Source: Solirubrobacteraceae bacterium
Lineage (GTDB): Bacteria > Actinomycetota > Thermoleophilia > Solirubrobacterales > Solirubrobacteraceae
Direction: 5' to 3'
Length of the DNA stretch: 64,000 nucleotides
Assembly: GCA_023230855.1 (NCBI GenBank)
Contig: JALNWQ010000007.1
Coordinates: 124,001 to 188,000 of the forward strand
This document shows positions 25,593 through 34,037 of this stretch, piece after piece (position 1 is the first letter of the stretch; the number at the start of each line of letters is the position of its first letter). The position numbers were made by a program, and so were the translations under genes. The notes under the pieces were generated by a model, which was given only the letters and a program-made list of their open reading frames with translations, was not told the origin of the DNA and did not search any database.

Positions 25593-26063
25593 TCAGCCCG
25601 CCACCCCGGCGACCGGCTCGCCGCCGCCGCGGACCTCGGCCTCGAGCCGGCGCAACAGCTCGGCCTGGATCCGGCCGAGCCCCTTGGGCGCGAACGTCTT
25701 CTCGAAGAACCCGCCGATCCCCCCCGCGCCCTGCCAGGTGGTGGTGATCGTCACGTGGGTCACGTCGCCGTGGCTGTGCGTCGACCAGGTGGTGACCATC
25801 GACGAGTTGCGGTCGGTCTCGACGACCTCGCCGTCGGCGGTGACGGTGACGTCGGCGACGACGTCGCGGCTGCGCTTCTGCGTCGCCTGCAGCGTCCACG
25901 CGGCGACGGTGCCCTCGCCCGTGCCGCCCTCGAGCACGCGGTAGTCGCCGTAGTGGTCGGTGAGGATCCGCGGACGGACCGTGTCGTAGTCGGCGATCGC
26001 CGAGCGGATCGCCGCGAGCGGAGCCTCGATGTGATGGTCGGTGACGGCGGTGACCTGGGCCAT
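25593..26063 (-). CDS. SRPBCC-family (START/polyketide cyclase-like) protein
   Basis: A 156-residue single-domain protein with the helix-grip pattern of the SRPBCC superfamily: HIEAPLAAIRSAIADY at the start, a long antiparallel sheet, and the C-terminal helix APKGLGRIQAELLRRLEAEV. Such proteins bind a hydrophobic ligand in a deep cavity; in actinobacteria they are often of unknown function. Together with the MMPL transporter downstream on the same strand it may form a small lipid-related unit. Confidence 0.75.
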   Translation of the reverse strand: MAQVTAVTDHHIEAPLAAIRSAIADYDTVRPRILTDHYGDYRVLEGGTGEGTVAAWTLQATQKRSRDVVADVTVTADGEVVETDRNSSMVTTWSTHSHGDVTHVTITTTWQGAGGIGGFFEKTFAPKGLGRIQAELLRRLEAEVRGGGEPVAGVAG

Positions 26064-26167
26064 GGGAGTCCTCGGGTGGGGCCTCGTCGCGAGGCCGGTC
26101 GGCGGGCGGATCGGTCCCGGATGCTACGGACCCGCGCACGCCGCCCGATCTGGCAGGCTGGCGGGCC

Positions 26168-27406
26168 GTGACGCGCCCCACCCACGATCCGCTTCGGACG
26201 GTGACCGTCCCGGCGGTCCGCGCGCTGGCCGCGACCTGGGCCCGCGACCTCGACACGCTCGCACAGGAGATGTACGAGTTCCTCGTGGAGCGGATCCCGC
26301 ACGCCGACGAGCCCGAGATCGCCGGCCTGACGCTCGCGTCGTGCGCGTCGAACATCGAGGCGATCCTGTCGATGATCCGCCACGCGATCCCGGCGTCCGC
26401 GACGGAGGCGCCGGTCGCGGCGCTCGAGCACGCCCGCAAGATGGCGGTGCACGGGTACGGGATCGACGCGACGCTGCGGTTCTACCGGTTGGGGCACGCG
26501 TACTTCTGGGCGCAGTGGAGCGGCCAGCTCGTCACCGCCATTCCTGATCGCGACGAGCTCGTGACGGCGCTGCACGAGACGTCGACGTTCGTGTTCCACT
26601 ACATCGACGTCGTGTCGGCCCGGGTCGGGGTCGAGTACCTCGCGGAGCGCGACCGTCGGCAGCGCCGCGCCGCGGTCGTCCGCGACGACGTCGTCCGTGC
26701 GCTCCTCGCCGGCGAGCCGGTCGACCAGCAGCGCGCCGAGCGGGCGCTCGGGCACCGCCTCGACGGCCCGCAGCGCGCGGTCCTCTGGTGGACCGACGAC
26801 GGCGACCCGACGACGCTCGAGCGCGCCGCGACGGCGCTCGCCCGGTCGGTCGGCGCGCGCCCGCTGCTCGTGCCGGACGGACCGGACGCCCTGGGGGGCT
26901 GGTTCTTCGGGGACGTCGCGTGGCCGGCGACGTGGCCGCGCGACCCGGACGGCGACGCCCCCGACGTCCGCGTCGCGCTGGGCCGGACCCACGACGGCGT
27001 CGACGGGTTCCGCCGCACCCGCGACGAGGCGGAGCGCGCCCGTCGGGTGGCCCGCCTCGGCGGGCGGCGGGCGGCGACCGTCACCGCCTACGACGACGTC
27101 GTCCTCGCCGACCTGTTGTCGCGCGACCTCGACGCGGCCCGGGCGTTCGTCCGGGGCGAGCTCGGGCCCCTCGCCGATCGGGATCCGGCGACCGAGCGCA
27201 CCCGCGCGACGCTCGAGGCGGTCATCGGGCCCGGCGGTGGCGTGACGGTCGCGGCCCGCGAGCTCGACGTGCACCGCAACACCGTGCTGCAGCGCGTGCG
27301 CCGCGCCGAGGAGCTGCGTGGTCGGCCGGTGACCGACCGTGCCCGCGAGCTCCACGCGGCGCTCCTCCTCGCCCGCATGCTCGGTCCGGCGGTCCTCGAC
27401 GCCTGA
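26168..27406 (+). CDS. PucR/CdaR-family transcriptional regulator with RsbRD-like N-terminus
   Basis: A 412-residue protein from GTG 26168. Residues 1-165 are all helical and resemble the RsbRD N-terminal domain often seen in actinobacterial PucR regulators (LDTLAQEMYEFLVERIP, YGIDATLRFYRLGHAYFWA). A GGDEF-like middle domain follows, then a PucR C-terminal helix-turn-helix (VTVAARELDVHRNTVLQRVRRAEEL, about residues 358-382). It stands directly upstream of a fatty acid desaturase gene, with a 29-bp perfect palindrome starting at the last base of its stop codon, so it may control that gene. Confidence 0.85.
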   Translation: MTRPTHDPLRTVTVPAVRALAATWARDLDTLAQEMYEFLVERIPHADEPEIAGLTLASCASNIEAILSMIRHAIPASATEAPVAALEHARKMAVHGYGIDATLRFYRLGHAYFWAQWSGQLVTAIPDRDELVTALHETSTFVFHYIDVVSARVGVEYLAERDRRQRRAAVVRDDVVRALLAGEPVDQQRAERALGHRLDGPQRAVLWWTDDGDPTTLERAATALARSVGARPLLVPDGPDALGGWFFGDVAWPATWPRDPDGDAPDVRVALGRTHDGVDGFRRTRDEAERARRVARLGGRRAATVTAYDDVVLADLLSRDLDAARAFVRGELGPLADRDPATERTRATLEAVIGPGGGVTVAARELDVHRNTVLQRVRRAEELRGRPVTDRARELHAALLLARMLGPAVLDA

Positions 27407-27434
27407 CGAGGGTGTGCAGTCTGCACACCCTCGT
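27406..27434. promoter_or_regulatory. 29-bp perfect palindrome between regulator and desaturase genes
   Basis: Fourteen-base arms at 27406-27419 and 27421-27434 around a single T. Its centre is about 64 bases before the predicted desaturase transcription start, an activator-like position. It could equally be a terminator of the regulator gene, since GC-only hairpins end other genes here; its lower GC content and TGTGCAG core look more operator-like. Confidence 0.55.
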
Positions 27435-27471
27435 GGGCCGGGTATCCGTGGGCAGCGTCCCTCGCCCCGCC

Positions 27472-27477
27472 TAGGTT
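27472..27477 (+). promoter_or_regulatory. -10 element for desaturase gene
   Basis: TAGGTT; transcription would begin near 27484 and leave a 30-base leader with a strong GAGGAGG ribosome site at 27501-27507. Confidence 0.45.
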
Positions 27478-27513
27478 GTGCTCATCGCCGTTCACTCATC
27501 GAGGAGGTTCTCC

Positions 27514-28428
27514 GTGTCGACCGCAGCCACGCCACCCGTCACCGTCAAGCGCATCCCCAACCCCGAGGAGCCGATACCGCTGGTGGCCGTCCCGACCCTC
27601 GCCCTCCTCGTCGTCGGGATGGCGGCCTGGATCGCGTCGACCGCGCTGTACGTCGCCGACAGCCTGGCGTGGTGGATCGTCATCCCGGTGAACGCGGTCG
27701 CGGGCTACATGCTCTTCACCGTCGCCCACGACGCCGGCCACAACTCGGCGTCCCGGGTGCGGTGGCTCAACGACCTCATGGGTCGGCTCTCCACCCCGTT
27801 CTTCGCGCTGCACGCCGCGTTCCCGGTGTGGCGGTTCATCCACATGCAGCACCACCGGTTCACGAACCACGACGACGGCGACGACCCCGACCACTACACG
27901 ATGGAGGGACCGTCCTGGCAGCGACCGCTCCGCTGGATGACGATCGACTACCGCTACGTCGTGTTCTACCTCGCCCGGTTCGGCAAGCGCAAGCGCAAGG
28001 AGCAGGTCGAGGCGCTGGTGTACTTCGGGCTCGCGATCGCCGTGCCGGTGGCGCTCATCGCGACCGGCAACGTCGTGACCTGGCTCGTCGTGCTGCTCAT
28101 CCCCTCGCGGCTGGCGATCATCTGGCTCGCCTACGCCTTCGACTACCTGCCGCACAACGGCCTGCACCACAAGCCGACCGAGGACCGGATGAAGACGACC
28201 CGCAACCGGATCGGCGGCGAGCGGTGGGCGAGCTTCCTGATGCTGTACCAGAACTACCACCTGGTCCACCACCTCCACCCCCTCGTGCCGTTCTACCGCT
28301 ACATCGCCGTCTGGCGCCGCAACGAGTCGAAGTACGTCGAGGGCGACCCGGCGCTGTCGACGCTCGGTGGCCGTCCGATCACCCCCGACGAGTACCGCCG
28401 GATGCGGGACCTCGTCGAGCACCACTGA
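27514..28428 (+). CDS. Membrane fatty acid desaturase
   Basis: A 304-residue integral membrane di-iron enzyme. I chose GTG 27514 because GAGGAGG stands six bases before it. The three histidine boxes are HDAGH at 72-76, HMQHH at 110-114 and HLVHH at 249-253. About four membrane helices lie between them. It should introduce a double bond (or hydroxyl) into an acyl chain using oxygen and ferredoxin-type electrons, probably adjusting membrane fluidity; beta-carotene hydroxylase-like activity cannot be excluded. Likely controlled by the PucR-type regulator upstream. Confidence 0.87.
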   Translation: MSTAATPPVTVKRIPNPEEPIPLVAVPTLALLVVGMAAWIASTALYVADSLAWWIVIPVNAVAGYMLFTVAHDAGHNSASRVRWLNDLMGRLSTPFFALHAAFPVWRFIHMQHHRFTNHDDGDDPDHYTMEGPSWQRPLRWMTIDYRYVVFYLARFGKRKRKEQVEALVYFGLAIAVPVALIATGNVVTWLVVLLIPSRLAIIWLAYAFDYLPHNGLHHKPTEDRMKTTRNRIGGERWASFLMLYQNYHLVHHLHPLVPFYRYIAVWRRNESKYVEGDPALSTLGGRPITPDEYRRMRDLVEHH

Positions 28429-28455
28429 GACCGGGCGGTCCCTGGCCGCGGCCGG

Positions 28456-28590
28456 ACGGCGGGTCGGTCCACCATCGCCGTCCGGTGGTCGGCCGACCCG
28501 CTCCCCCATCGCCGGGACCGGGTCGCACGGCGGGCCGGTCCACCGTCGTCGGCCGATGGTCGGCCGACCCGCTCCCCGATCACGGATGCC
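28456..28590. repeat. Two diverged 64-bp direct repeats between convergent genes
   Basis: A unit starting at 28456 recurs at 28527 (71-base offset) with roughly 85 per cent identity. Both contain the perfect palindrome GGTCGGCCGACC (28487-28498 and 28558-28569) followed by CGCTCCCC. They lie just before the terminator hairpin. No coding potential seen. Confidence 0.6.
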
Positions 28591-28622
28591 GGGCCCGGGA
28601 CGGTCGCACCGTCCCGGGCCCG
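28590..28622. terminator. Bidirectional terminator hairpin
   Basis: Perfect 15-bp arms (28590-28604 and 28608-28622) around a CGC loop, between the convergent desaturase and gcvPB genes and 5 bases from the gcvPB stop. No T-tract. Confidence 0.7.
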
Positions 28623-28627
28623 CAGGC

Positions 28628-30283
28628 TCAGTCCAGCGGCTGGCGGATGACCGGCCGCTTGGCGGCGCCGGCCTCGTCCAGGCGACGCACCGGCGTCGTG
28701 TACGGCGCGTTCTGGGCGATCGTCGGATCCTCGGCGCCCTCGCGGAGGATCTCGGCGATGACGAGGGCGAACGCGTCGAGCGTCTCCTTCGTCTCGGTCT
28801 CGACCGGCTCGACGAGCAACGCCTCGTCGACGAGCAGCGGGAAGTACACCGTCGGCGGATGGAACCCGTGGTCGAGCAGGCGCTTGGCGAGGTCGAGCGT
28901 CTTGAGGCCCAGATCCCGCTTCATCGGACCGCCCGACAGGACGAACTCGTGCATGCACCGGGTGCCGAACGCCAGCGGCAGGTGCTCGCTCACCCCCAGC
29001 TCGTGGAGCTTCGCCAACAGGTAGTTGGCGTTGAGCACCGCGATCTCCGACGCGTCGCGCAGCCCGGACGCGCCGAGCGAGGTGATGTAGGAGTACGACC
29101 GCACGAAGCAGCCGTAGTTGCCCTGGAACCCGCGGAGCTTGCCGATCGACCTCGAGCCCGGCGCGCCGTCCGGCAGCGCGTCCGCGTCCTCGACGAGCGC
29201 GAACCGCACCGGCGGCCGGTTGCGCGTCGGATCACCGGTGTCGGTGGCGGATCCGCCGTTCAACCGGCGGATCACCGGCAGCGGCAGGAACGGCGCGATC
29301 CGGTCGGACACCGCGATCGGACCCGATCCGGGACCGCCACCACCGTGCGGCTGGGTGAACGACTTGTGGAGGTTGAAGTGCACGATGTCGAACCCCATGT
29401 CGCCCGGGCGGGTGATGCCCATGATGGCGTTGAGGTTCGCGCCGTCGTAGTACAGGACGCCGCCGACGCCGTGGACGATCGCCGTGATCTCCTCGATGTT
29501 CGGGTCGAAGATCCCCAGGGTGTTGGGGTTCGTGAGCATGAGGAGGGCCGTGTCGTCGTCGGCCTTCGCGCGCAGATCGTCCAGGTCGACGCCGCCGTCG
29601 GCGTTCGTCGCGACCTTCACGACCTCCAGCCCCGCCATCGTCACCGTCGCCGGGTTCGTCCCGTGGGCGGTGTCGGGGGTGAGGACCTTCGTCCGCGTCT
29701 CGCCGCGGGACTCGTGGTAGGCGCGGGCCAGCAGCACGCCGGCGAGCTCGCCGTGCGATCCGGCCGAGGGCTGCAGGCAGACGTGCGGCAGGCCCGACAC
29801 CTCGGAGAGCTGCCGCTCCATGCCCCACATGAGCTCCAGCGCGCCCTGGGCGCGCTCGGGGGCCTGGAACGGGTGCAGACGGGCGTGCCCGGGCAGCGCG
29901 GTGACCCGCTCGTGCAGCCGCGGGTTGTGCTTCATCGTGCACGACCCGAGCGGGTAGAAGCCGGTGTCGAGGTCGAAGTTGCGCCGCGAGATCCGCACGT
30001 AGTGGCGGACGAGCTCGCCCTCGGTCACCTGCGGCAGCCGCGCCGGGGTCCCGCGTCGCAGCCCGGCCGGGATCGCGTCGTCCAGGTCGACCTCGGGCAC
30101 GCCCGACGGCGGGGCGACGAACGCGCGCCGGCCCTCGACGCTCTTCTCGAAGATCGTCGTCGCGTGATCGCGCTGGATCGGGTTGACCGACGTCGTCGGC
30201 GCGGCGAGCGGACGCGGGTCGGCGCCCCCGGCGGCCGGGATCAGGGCCCCGCCGTCGATCGCGGTGTCCACGGTCGCGCTCAT
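28628..30283 (-). CDS. gcvPB: Glycine dehydrogenase (decarboxylating) subunit 2, P-protein
   Basis: A 551-residue PLP enzyme subunit. The PLP lysine is K307 in HFNLHKSFTQPHGGGGPG. Other P-protein blocks are FYPLGSCTMKHNPR, LQPSAGSHGELAG and TPDTAHGTNPATV. With GcvPA it decarboxylates glycine and passes the aminomethyl group to the lipoyl arm of GcvH. An N-terminal extension of about 35 residues is Ala/Gly-rich. The ATG overlaps the gcvPA stop by four bases. The split two-subunit P protein is the form seen in many Gram-positives and archaea. Confidence 0.95.
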   Translation of the reverse strand: MSATVDTAIDGGALIPAAGGADPRPLAAPTTSVNPIQRDHATTIFEKSVEGRRAFVAPPSGVPEVDLDDAIPAGLRRGTPARLPQVTEGELVRHYVRISRRNFDLDTGFYPLGSCTMKHNPRLHERVTALPGHARLHPFQAPERAQGALELMWGMERQLSEVSGLPHVCLQPSAGSHGELAGVLLARAYHESRGETRTKVLTPDTAHGTNPATVTMAGLEVVKVATNADGGVDLDDLRAKADDDTALLMLTNPNTLGIFDPNIEEITAIVHGVGGVLYYDGANLNAIMGITRPGDMGFDIVHFNLHKSFTQPHGGGGPGSGPIAVSDRIAPFLPLPVIRRLNGGSATDTGDPTRNRPPVRFALVEDADALPDGAPGSRSIGKLRGFQGNYGCFVRSYSYITSLGASGLRDASEIAVLNANYLLAKLHELGVSEHLPLAFGTRCMHEFVLSGGPMKRDLGLKTLDLAKRLLDHGFHPPTVYFPLLVDEALLVEPVETETKETLDAFALVIAEILREGAEDPTIAQNAPYTTPVRRLDEAGAAKRPVIRQPLD

Positions 30284-31695
30284 GCTCCGGCCTTCCGGTC
30301 GGCGTCGTCCCCGCCGGTGGTCGTCCGCTGGGCCTGCAGCCCCTCGGCGACGAGCTCGGCGAGCCGATCGATCTGCTCCTTCGTGCGCTGCTCGGTGATC
30401 GCCACCAGCAGCCCGTCCGCGTGCTCGTCGGGATGGGTGCGGACGAGCGGCAGCCCCGGGTTCGTCCCACGGTCCTGGACGTACTCCACGAGCGCCGGGA
30501 CGTCGACCCCGGGCAGGCGCAGCGCGAACTCGCGCACGACCGGCCGGTCGTGGAGGAGCTCGACCCCGTCGATCGCGGTGAGCGTCCGCAGCGCGTACTG
30601 GGTGCGCTGGACGAGGAGCTCGGCGAGCTCCGGCAGCCCGTCGCGGCCGAGCCAGCCCAGGTAGGCGACGCCGGCCAGCGCGTTGAGCGCCTGGGACGTG
30701 CAGATGTTCGACGTCGCCTTCTCGCGACGGATGTGCTGCTCGCGGGTCTGCAGCGTCAGGACCCAACCGCGCCGGCCGTCGACGTCGCGGGTCTCGCCCG
30801 CGATCCGTCCGGGCATGCGGCGGATGAACGCGTCGCGGGCGGCGAAGAACCCGAACGACGGCCCGCCGAAGTCCAGGCGGTTGCCGAGCGTCTGCCCCTC
30901 GCCGACGGCGACGTCGACCCCGACGTCGCCGGGCGGGGCGATGATCCCGAGCGGGATCGGGTCGTAGGCGCCGACGACGACGACCTTGTCGCCGGCGCGC
31001 TCCTTGGCGGCGGCGGCGAGCGGGGCGACGTCCTCGACCGCGCCGAGGAAGTTCGGCTGCTGGACGATGACCGCAGAGGTCCGCTCGTCGATCGCGGCGG
31101 CCCACGCGTCGGGGTCGGTCGCCCCGTCGCGCAGCGGGACCTCGACGATCTCGCTGCCGTAGCCGACGGCGAGCGTCCGCAGGGTCTGGAGCGTGTGCGG
31201 GTGGAGCCCCGCTGACACGACGATCCGCTCGCGCCCGTTGTGGAGCTTGGCGAGGTAGGCCGCCGCGCCGACGGCGCTGGGGCCCTCGTAGACCGACGCG
31301 TTCGACACCGGCAGCGCGGTGAGCTCGCTGATCGCGGTCTGGTACTCGAACATCACCTGCAGCCCGCCCTGCGACACCTCGGGCTGGTAGGGCGTGTAGG
31401 GCGTGAGGAACTCCGACCGCCCGAGCAACATGTCGACGAGCGCCGGGACGTAGTGGTCGTACATCCCCGCGCCGAGGAACGTCACTTCGTCCTCCGCCGA
31501 CACGTTCGCCGACGCCAGGTCGCGCAGGTGGACGTACGCCTCCTGCTCCGACAGCCCCTCGGGCAGGTCGAGCGGCTCGTCGCGCAGGAGCGCGGCCGGG
31601 ATCTGCTCGGCGAGCAGGTCGCGGATCGATCCGACCCCGACCGCGGCGAGCATCGCCTCGCGGTCGGCGTCGGTGGCGGTCGTGTAGCGCGTCAC
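30280..31695 (-). CDS. gcvPA: Glycine dehydrogenase (decarboxylating) subunit 1, P-protein
   Basis: A 471-residue subunit from GTG 31695, two bases after the gcvH stop. Family blocks: FLGAGMYDHYVPALVD, FLTPYTPYQPEVSQGGLQ, YEGPSAVGAAAYLA, GNRLDFGGPSFGFFA and REQHIRREKATSNICTSQAL. It is the N-terminal-type partner of GcvPB and is needed for the same decarboxylation step. The gene order H-PA-PB with tight spacing implies one transcript. Confidence 0.95.
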   Translation of the reverse strand: MTRYTTATDADREAMLAAVGVGSIRDLLAEQIPAALLRDEPLDLPEGLSEQEAYVHLRDLASANVSAEDEVTFLGAGMYDHYVPALVDMLLGRSEFLTPYTPYQPEVSQGGLQVMFEYQTAISELTALPVSNASVYEGPSAVGAAAYLAKLHNGRERIVVSAGLHPHTLQTLRTLAVGYGSEIVEVPLRDGATDPDAWAAAIDERTSAVIVQQPNFLGAVEDVAPLAAAAKERAGDKVVVVGAYDPIPLGIIAPPGDVGVDVAVGEGQTLGNRLDFGGPSFGFFAARDAFIRRMPGRIAGETRDVDGRRGWVLTLQTREQHIRREKATSNICTSQALNALAGVAYLGWLGRDGLPELAELLVQRTQYALRTLTAIDGVELLHDRPVVREFALRLPGVDVPALVEYVQDRGTNPGLPLVRTHPDEHADGLLVAITEQRTKEQIDRLAELVAEGLQAQRTTTGGDDADRKAGA

Positions 31696-31697
31696 GG

Positions 31698-32096
31698 TCA
31701 GTCTTCGAGGCTCGCGACGTACGCGTCGCGGTCGAGGAGCGCGTCGACCTCGGACGGGTCGCTCAACCGGACCTTGACGAGCCAGCCGTCGCCGTACGGG
31801 TCGTCGTTGACGGCCTCGGGCCCGTCGCCGTCGTCGGTCAGCGCGGCGTTGACCTCGAGGACCTCGCCCGACAGCGGGGCGATGACGTCGGACACCGCCT
31901 TCACCGACTCGAGCTCGGCGTAGGACTCGTCCTTGGTCACCGTCGAGCCCACCTCCGGCGGGTCGAAGAACACGACCTCTCCGAGGGCGTTCTGGGCGTA
32001 CCAGGTGATGCCGAAGACGGCGGTGTCGCCGTCGATCCGAGCCCAGTCGTGGGCGCTGTGGTACTGCAGGTCCTCGGGGTAGGAGGCCTCGGCCAT
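31698..32096 (-). CDS. gcvH: Glycine cleavage system H protein
   Basis: A 132-residue lipoyl carrier. The lipoylated lysine is K66 in ELESVKAVSDV; YHSAHDWARIDGD and NDDPYGDGWLVKVRL are the standard family ends. ATG 32096 is preceded by GGAG. A TACCCT hexamer at 32130-32135 leaves a leader of only about 27-33 bases, too short for a glycine riboswitch. Confidence 0.95.
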   Translation of the reverse strand: MAEASYPEDLQYHSAHDWARIDGDTAVFGITWYAQNALGEVVFFDPPEVGSTVTKDESYAELESVKAVSDVIAPLSGEVLEVNAALTDDGDGPEAVNDDPYGDGWLVKVRLSDPSEVDALLDRDAYVASLED

Positions 32097-32129
32097 GTCC
32101 GTCTCCAGGTCCGTCGTTGGGGCCGAACG

Positions 32130-32135
32130 AGGGTA
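32130..32135 (-). promoter_or_regulatory. -10 candidate for gcvH-gcvPA-gcvPB
   Basis: TACCCT on the minus strand, 33 bases before ATG 32096. Confidence 0.35.
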
Positions 32136-32249
32136 TCGAGACGCCCGGAGCCCGGCCCCCCGGCCGGGATCGCGCGCCGTCCGGTCGGTCTCCGGCCGGG
32201 GCGGGCGAGCGCCCCGGCGGTGGCCGACCGGGCGCCGTCCCGGCCGCGC

Positions 32250-32636
32250 TCAGCCGAGCAGCCTGCGGGCGCGGATCCAGGTCGCGTGCCCGAGCGCGTT
32301 GAAGGCGATCCCGACGATCGTGAAGAGGTCGGCCCGACGGCCCGCCCGCAGCTCCTGCGCCAGGACGATCGAGTCGATCATCTCGTTGGCGTGGTTGACC
32401 TTGGCGGCGTCGAGGACCTCGCGACGGTCGGACGCGCGGAGCGACGCGATCCCGACGACGATGTCGCGGCTGCCGAGGAAGGCGTTGAAGCCGCGGGAGT
32501 CGGGGTGCGGCTCGGCGCGCAGCAGCTTGAACATGAGCCGCGGCGCCGCGATCGCGACGACGCCGTAGCCGATCCGCACGGCGGCCCAGAACCGCAGCGA
32601 GCGCTTGACCGTGTCGAGAGGAGTGGGGTCCGTCAT
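32250..32636 (-). CDS. Small membrane protein of unknown function (DUF4267-like)
   Basis: A 128-residue protein with two to three hydrophobic segments (about 15-38, 54-68, 105-122) and a FNAFLGSRDIVVGIASL stretch similar to DUF4267-type integral membrane proteins. Function unknown. It sits between gcvT and gcvH on the same strand, with its own TAGGGT element six bases before the ATG, so it may be only a passenger in the glycine cleavage locus. Confidence 0.65.
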   Translation of the reverse strand: MTDPTPLDTVKRSLRFWAAVRIGYGVVAIAAPRLMFKLLRAEPHPDSRGFNAFLGSRDIVVGIASLRASDRREVLDAAKVNHANEMIDSIVLAQELRAGRRADLFTIVGIAFNALGHATWIRARRLLG

Positions 32637-32642
32637 GGCGGC

Positions 32643-32648
32643 ACCCTA
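32643..32648 (-). promoter_or_regulatory. Leaderless -10 for small membrane protein gene
   Basis: TAGGGT on the minus strand, six bases before ATG 32636. Confidence 0.45.
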
Positions 32649-32756
32649 CCCGACAGCATGTCCGGACGTGACGTTCAACGCCGCGGTCCGGCCGCCACCG
32701 GACCGGATCGGCGACGGCCCGACCCGGTGGCGACCGGATCGGGCGGTCGGGGCCGC

Positions 32757-33863
32757 TCAGGCGGCGGGGTAGAGCGGCCGCTCGGCGACCTCGGCGTCGC
32801 GGACCCGGCCGCGCACGTCGATCTGCAGCGGCGTGCCGGGCTCGGCCTTGTCGCCCGGGACGTACGCCATCCCGATCCCGATCCCGAGCGACGGCGAGTA
32901 CGTGCCGCTCGTGACGATGCCGCCACCCACGACGGGGTTGCCCGGGCGCGGGATGCCCCTGCCGACGAACCGGAACGGCACGAGCCGCGTCCGGTCCGGG
33001 CCGGTGCCACCGTCCGCCGCGAGCGTCTCGCGCGCCGCGGCGATCGCGTCGGCGCCGATGAAGCCCGTGTCCTCCTTGCACGCCCAGCCCAGTCCCGCCC
33101 CGATCGGGTCCCGGTCCTCCGACAGGTCGTTGCCGTACAGGTGGAAGCACGCCTCCAGCCGCAGCGTGTCCCGCGCGCCGAGGCCGACCGGGACCGCGCC
33201 GCCGGCGACGAGGTCGTCCCAGACGGCGCCCGCGACCTCGGGCGGCAGCAGCAGCTCGACGCCGTCCTCCCCCGTGTACCCGGTGCCCGCCACCATCGCG
33301 TCGACGGCGTCCGGGCCGGTCCCCTCGCCGATGTGGACCCGCGCGATCCGCATCCGCCCGGGGAGCTCGTGGCCGGCCACGCGGGTCACGAGGTCGCGGG
33401 CGCCGGGTCCCTGTACGGCGACCATGGCGTAGTGGTCGATGATGTCGTCGACGTGCACGTCGAGCCCCTCGGCGTGCCGACGGAACCAGGCGACGTCCTT
33501 GGCGTGGTTCGCCGCGTTCGTGACCGTGAGGTAGGTCTGCTCGGCGAGGTGGTAGGTGAAGACGTCGTCGAGGACGCCGCCGTCCTCGCGGCAGAGCATC
33601 GCGTACTGCGCGCCGTGGAGCGGGATCCGCGTCACGTCGTTGCTGAGCAGGCGCTGCAGCAGGGTCGTCGCGTCGGGGCCGTGCGTGCGGATCTGGCCCA
33701 TGTGCGACACGTCGAAGATCCCGACGCCGGAGCGGACGGCGAGGTGCTCGTCCTTCACGCCCGCGTACTCGACGGGCATCTCCCAGCCGGCGAACGGCAC
33801 GAGCTTGGCTCCGGCCGCGACGTGGCGGTCGTGGAGGGGCGTACGCAGCAGATCGGCGCTCAC
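32757..33863 (-). CDS. gcvT: Aminomethyltransferase, glycine cleavage T protein
   Basis: A 368-residue folate-dependent enzyme from GTG 33863. Diagnostic blocks: FAGWEMPVEYAGVKDEH, GIFDVSHMGQIR, TGYTGEDGVELL, LGARDTLRLEACFHLYG, and the C-terminal barrel FVGRGIPRPGNPV with TSGTYSPSLGIGIGM. It releases ammonia from the aminomethyl-lipoyl arm and makes methylene-tetrahydrofolate. TAGGGT seven bases before the start suggests a leaderless transcript separate from gcvH. No lipoamide dehydrogenase gene is present here. Confidence 0.95.
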   Translation of the reverse strand: MSADLLRTPLHDRHVAAGAKLVPFAGWEMPVEYAGVKDEHLAVRSGVGIFDVSHMGQIRTHGPDATTLLQRLLSNDVTRIPLHGAQYAMLCREDGGVLDDVFTYHLAEQTYLTVTNAANHAKDVAWFRRHAEGLDVHVDDIIDHYAMVAVQGPGARDLVTRVAGHELPGRMRIARVHIGEGTGPDAVDAMVAGTGYTGEDGVELLLPPEVAGAVWDDLVAGGAVPVGLGARDTLRLEACFHLYGNDLSEDRDPIGAGLGWACKEDTGFIGADAIAAARETLAADGGTGPDRTRLVPFRFVGRGIPRPGNPVVGGGIVTSGTYSPSLGIGIGMAYVPGDKAEPGTPLQIDVRGRVRDAEVAERPLYPAA

Positions 33864-33870
33864 CGGCCGG

Positions 33871-33876
33871 ACCCTA
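33871..33876 (-). promoter_or_regulatory. Leaderless -10 for gcvT
   Basis: TAGGGT on the minus strand, seven bases before GTG 33863; leaves no room for a glycine riboswitch. Confidence 0.45.
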
Positions 33877-33992
33877 TCGCGGGCCCGCCGTGCCGGACCC
33901 GCGCTCCGGTCGCTTCGCGATGCGACGTTCCCGACGCCCGGCGCGACGCCCGGCGGCGTCGCCCGACGGGACGTCCCGGTCCCGGAACGACA

Positions 33993-34019
33993 GACGGCCG
34001 GGGTGGGTCCCCGGCCGTC
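33993..34019 (-). terminator. Terminator hairpin after ftsZ
   Basis: Perfect 11-bp stem (33993-34003 with 34009-34019) and TGGGT loop, 18 bases downstream of the ftsZ stop. No T-run. Confidence 0.65.
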
Positions 34020-34037
34020 GGTGCGACGCGTGCGCGC

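Noticed and set aside
28456..28590. Direct repeats as ends of an insertion sequence.
   Set aside because: There is no transposase and only 7 bases between the copies.
31696..33876. A glycine riboswitch was expected near gcvT or gcvH.
   Set aside because: gcvT appears leaderless and gcvH has a leader of about 30 bases, so there is no room for one.
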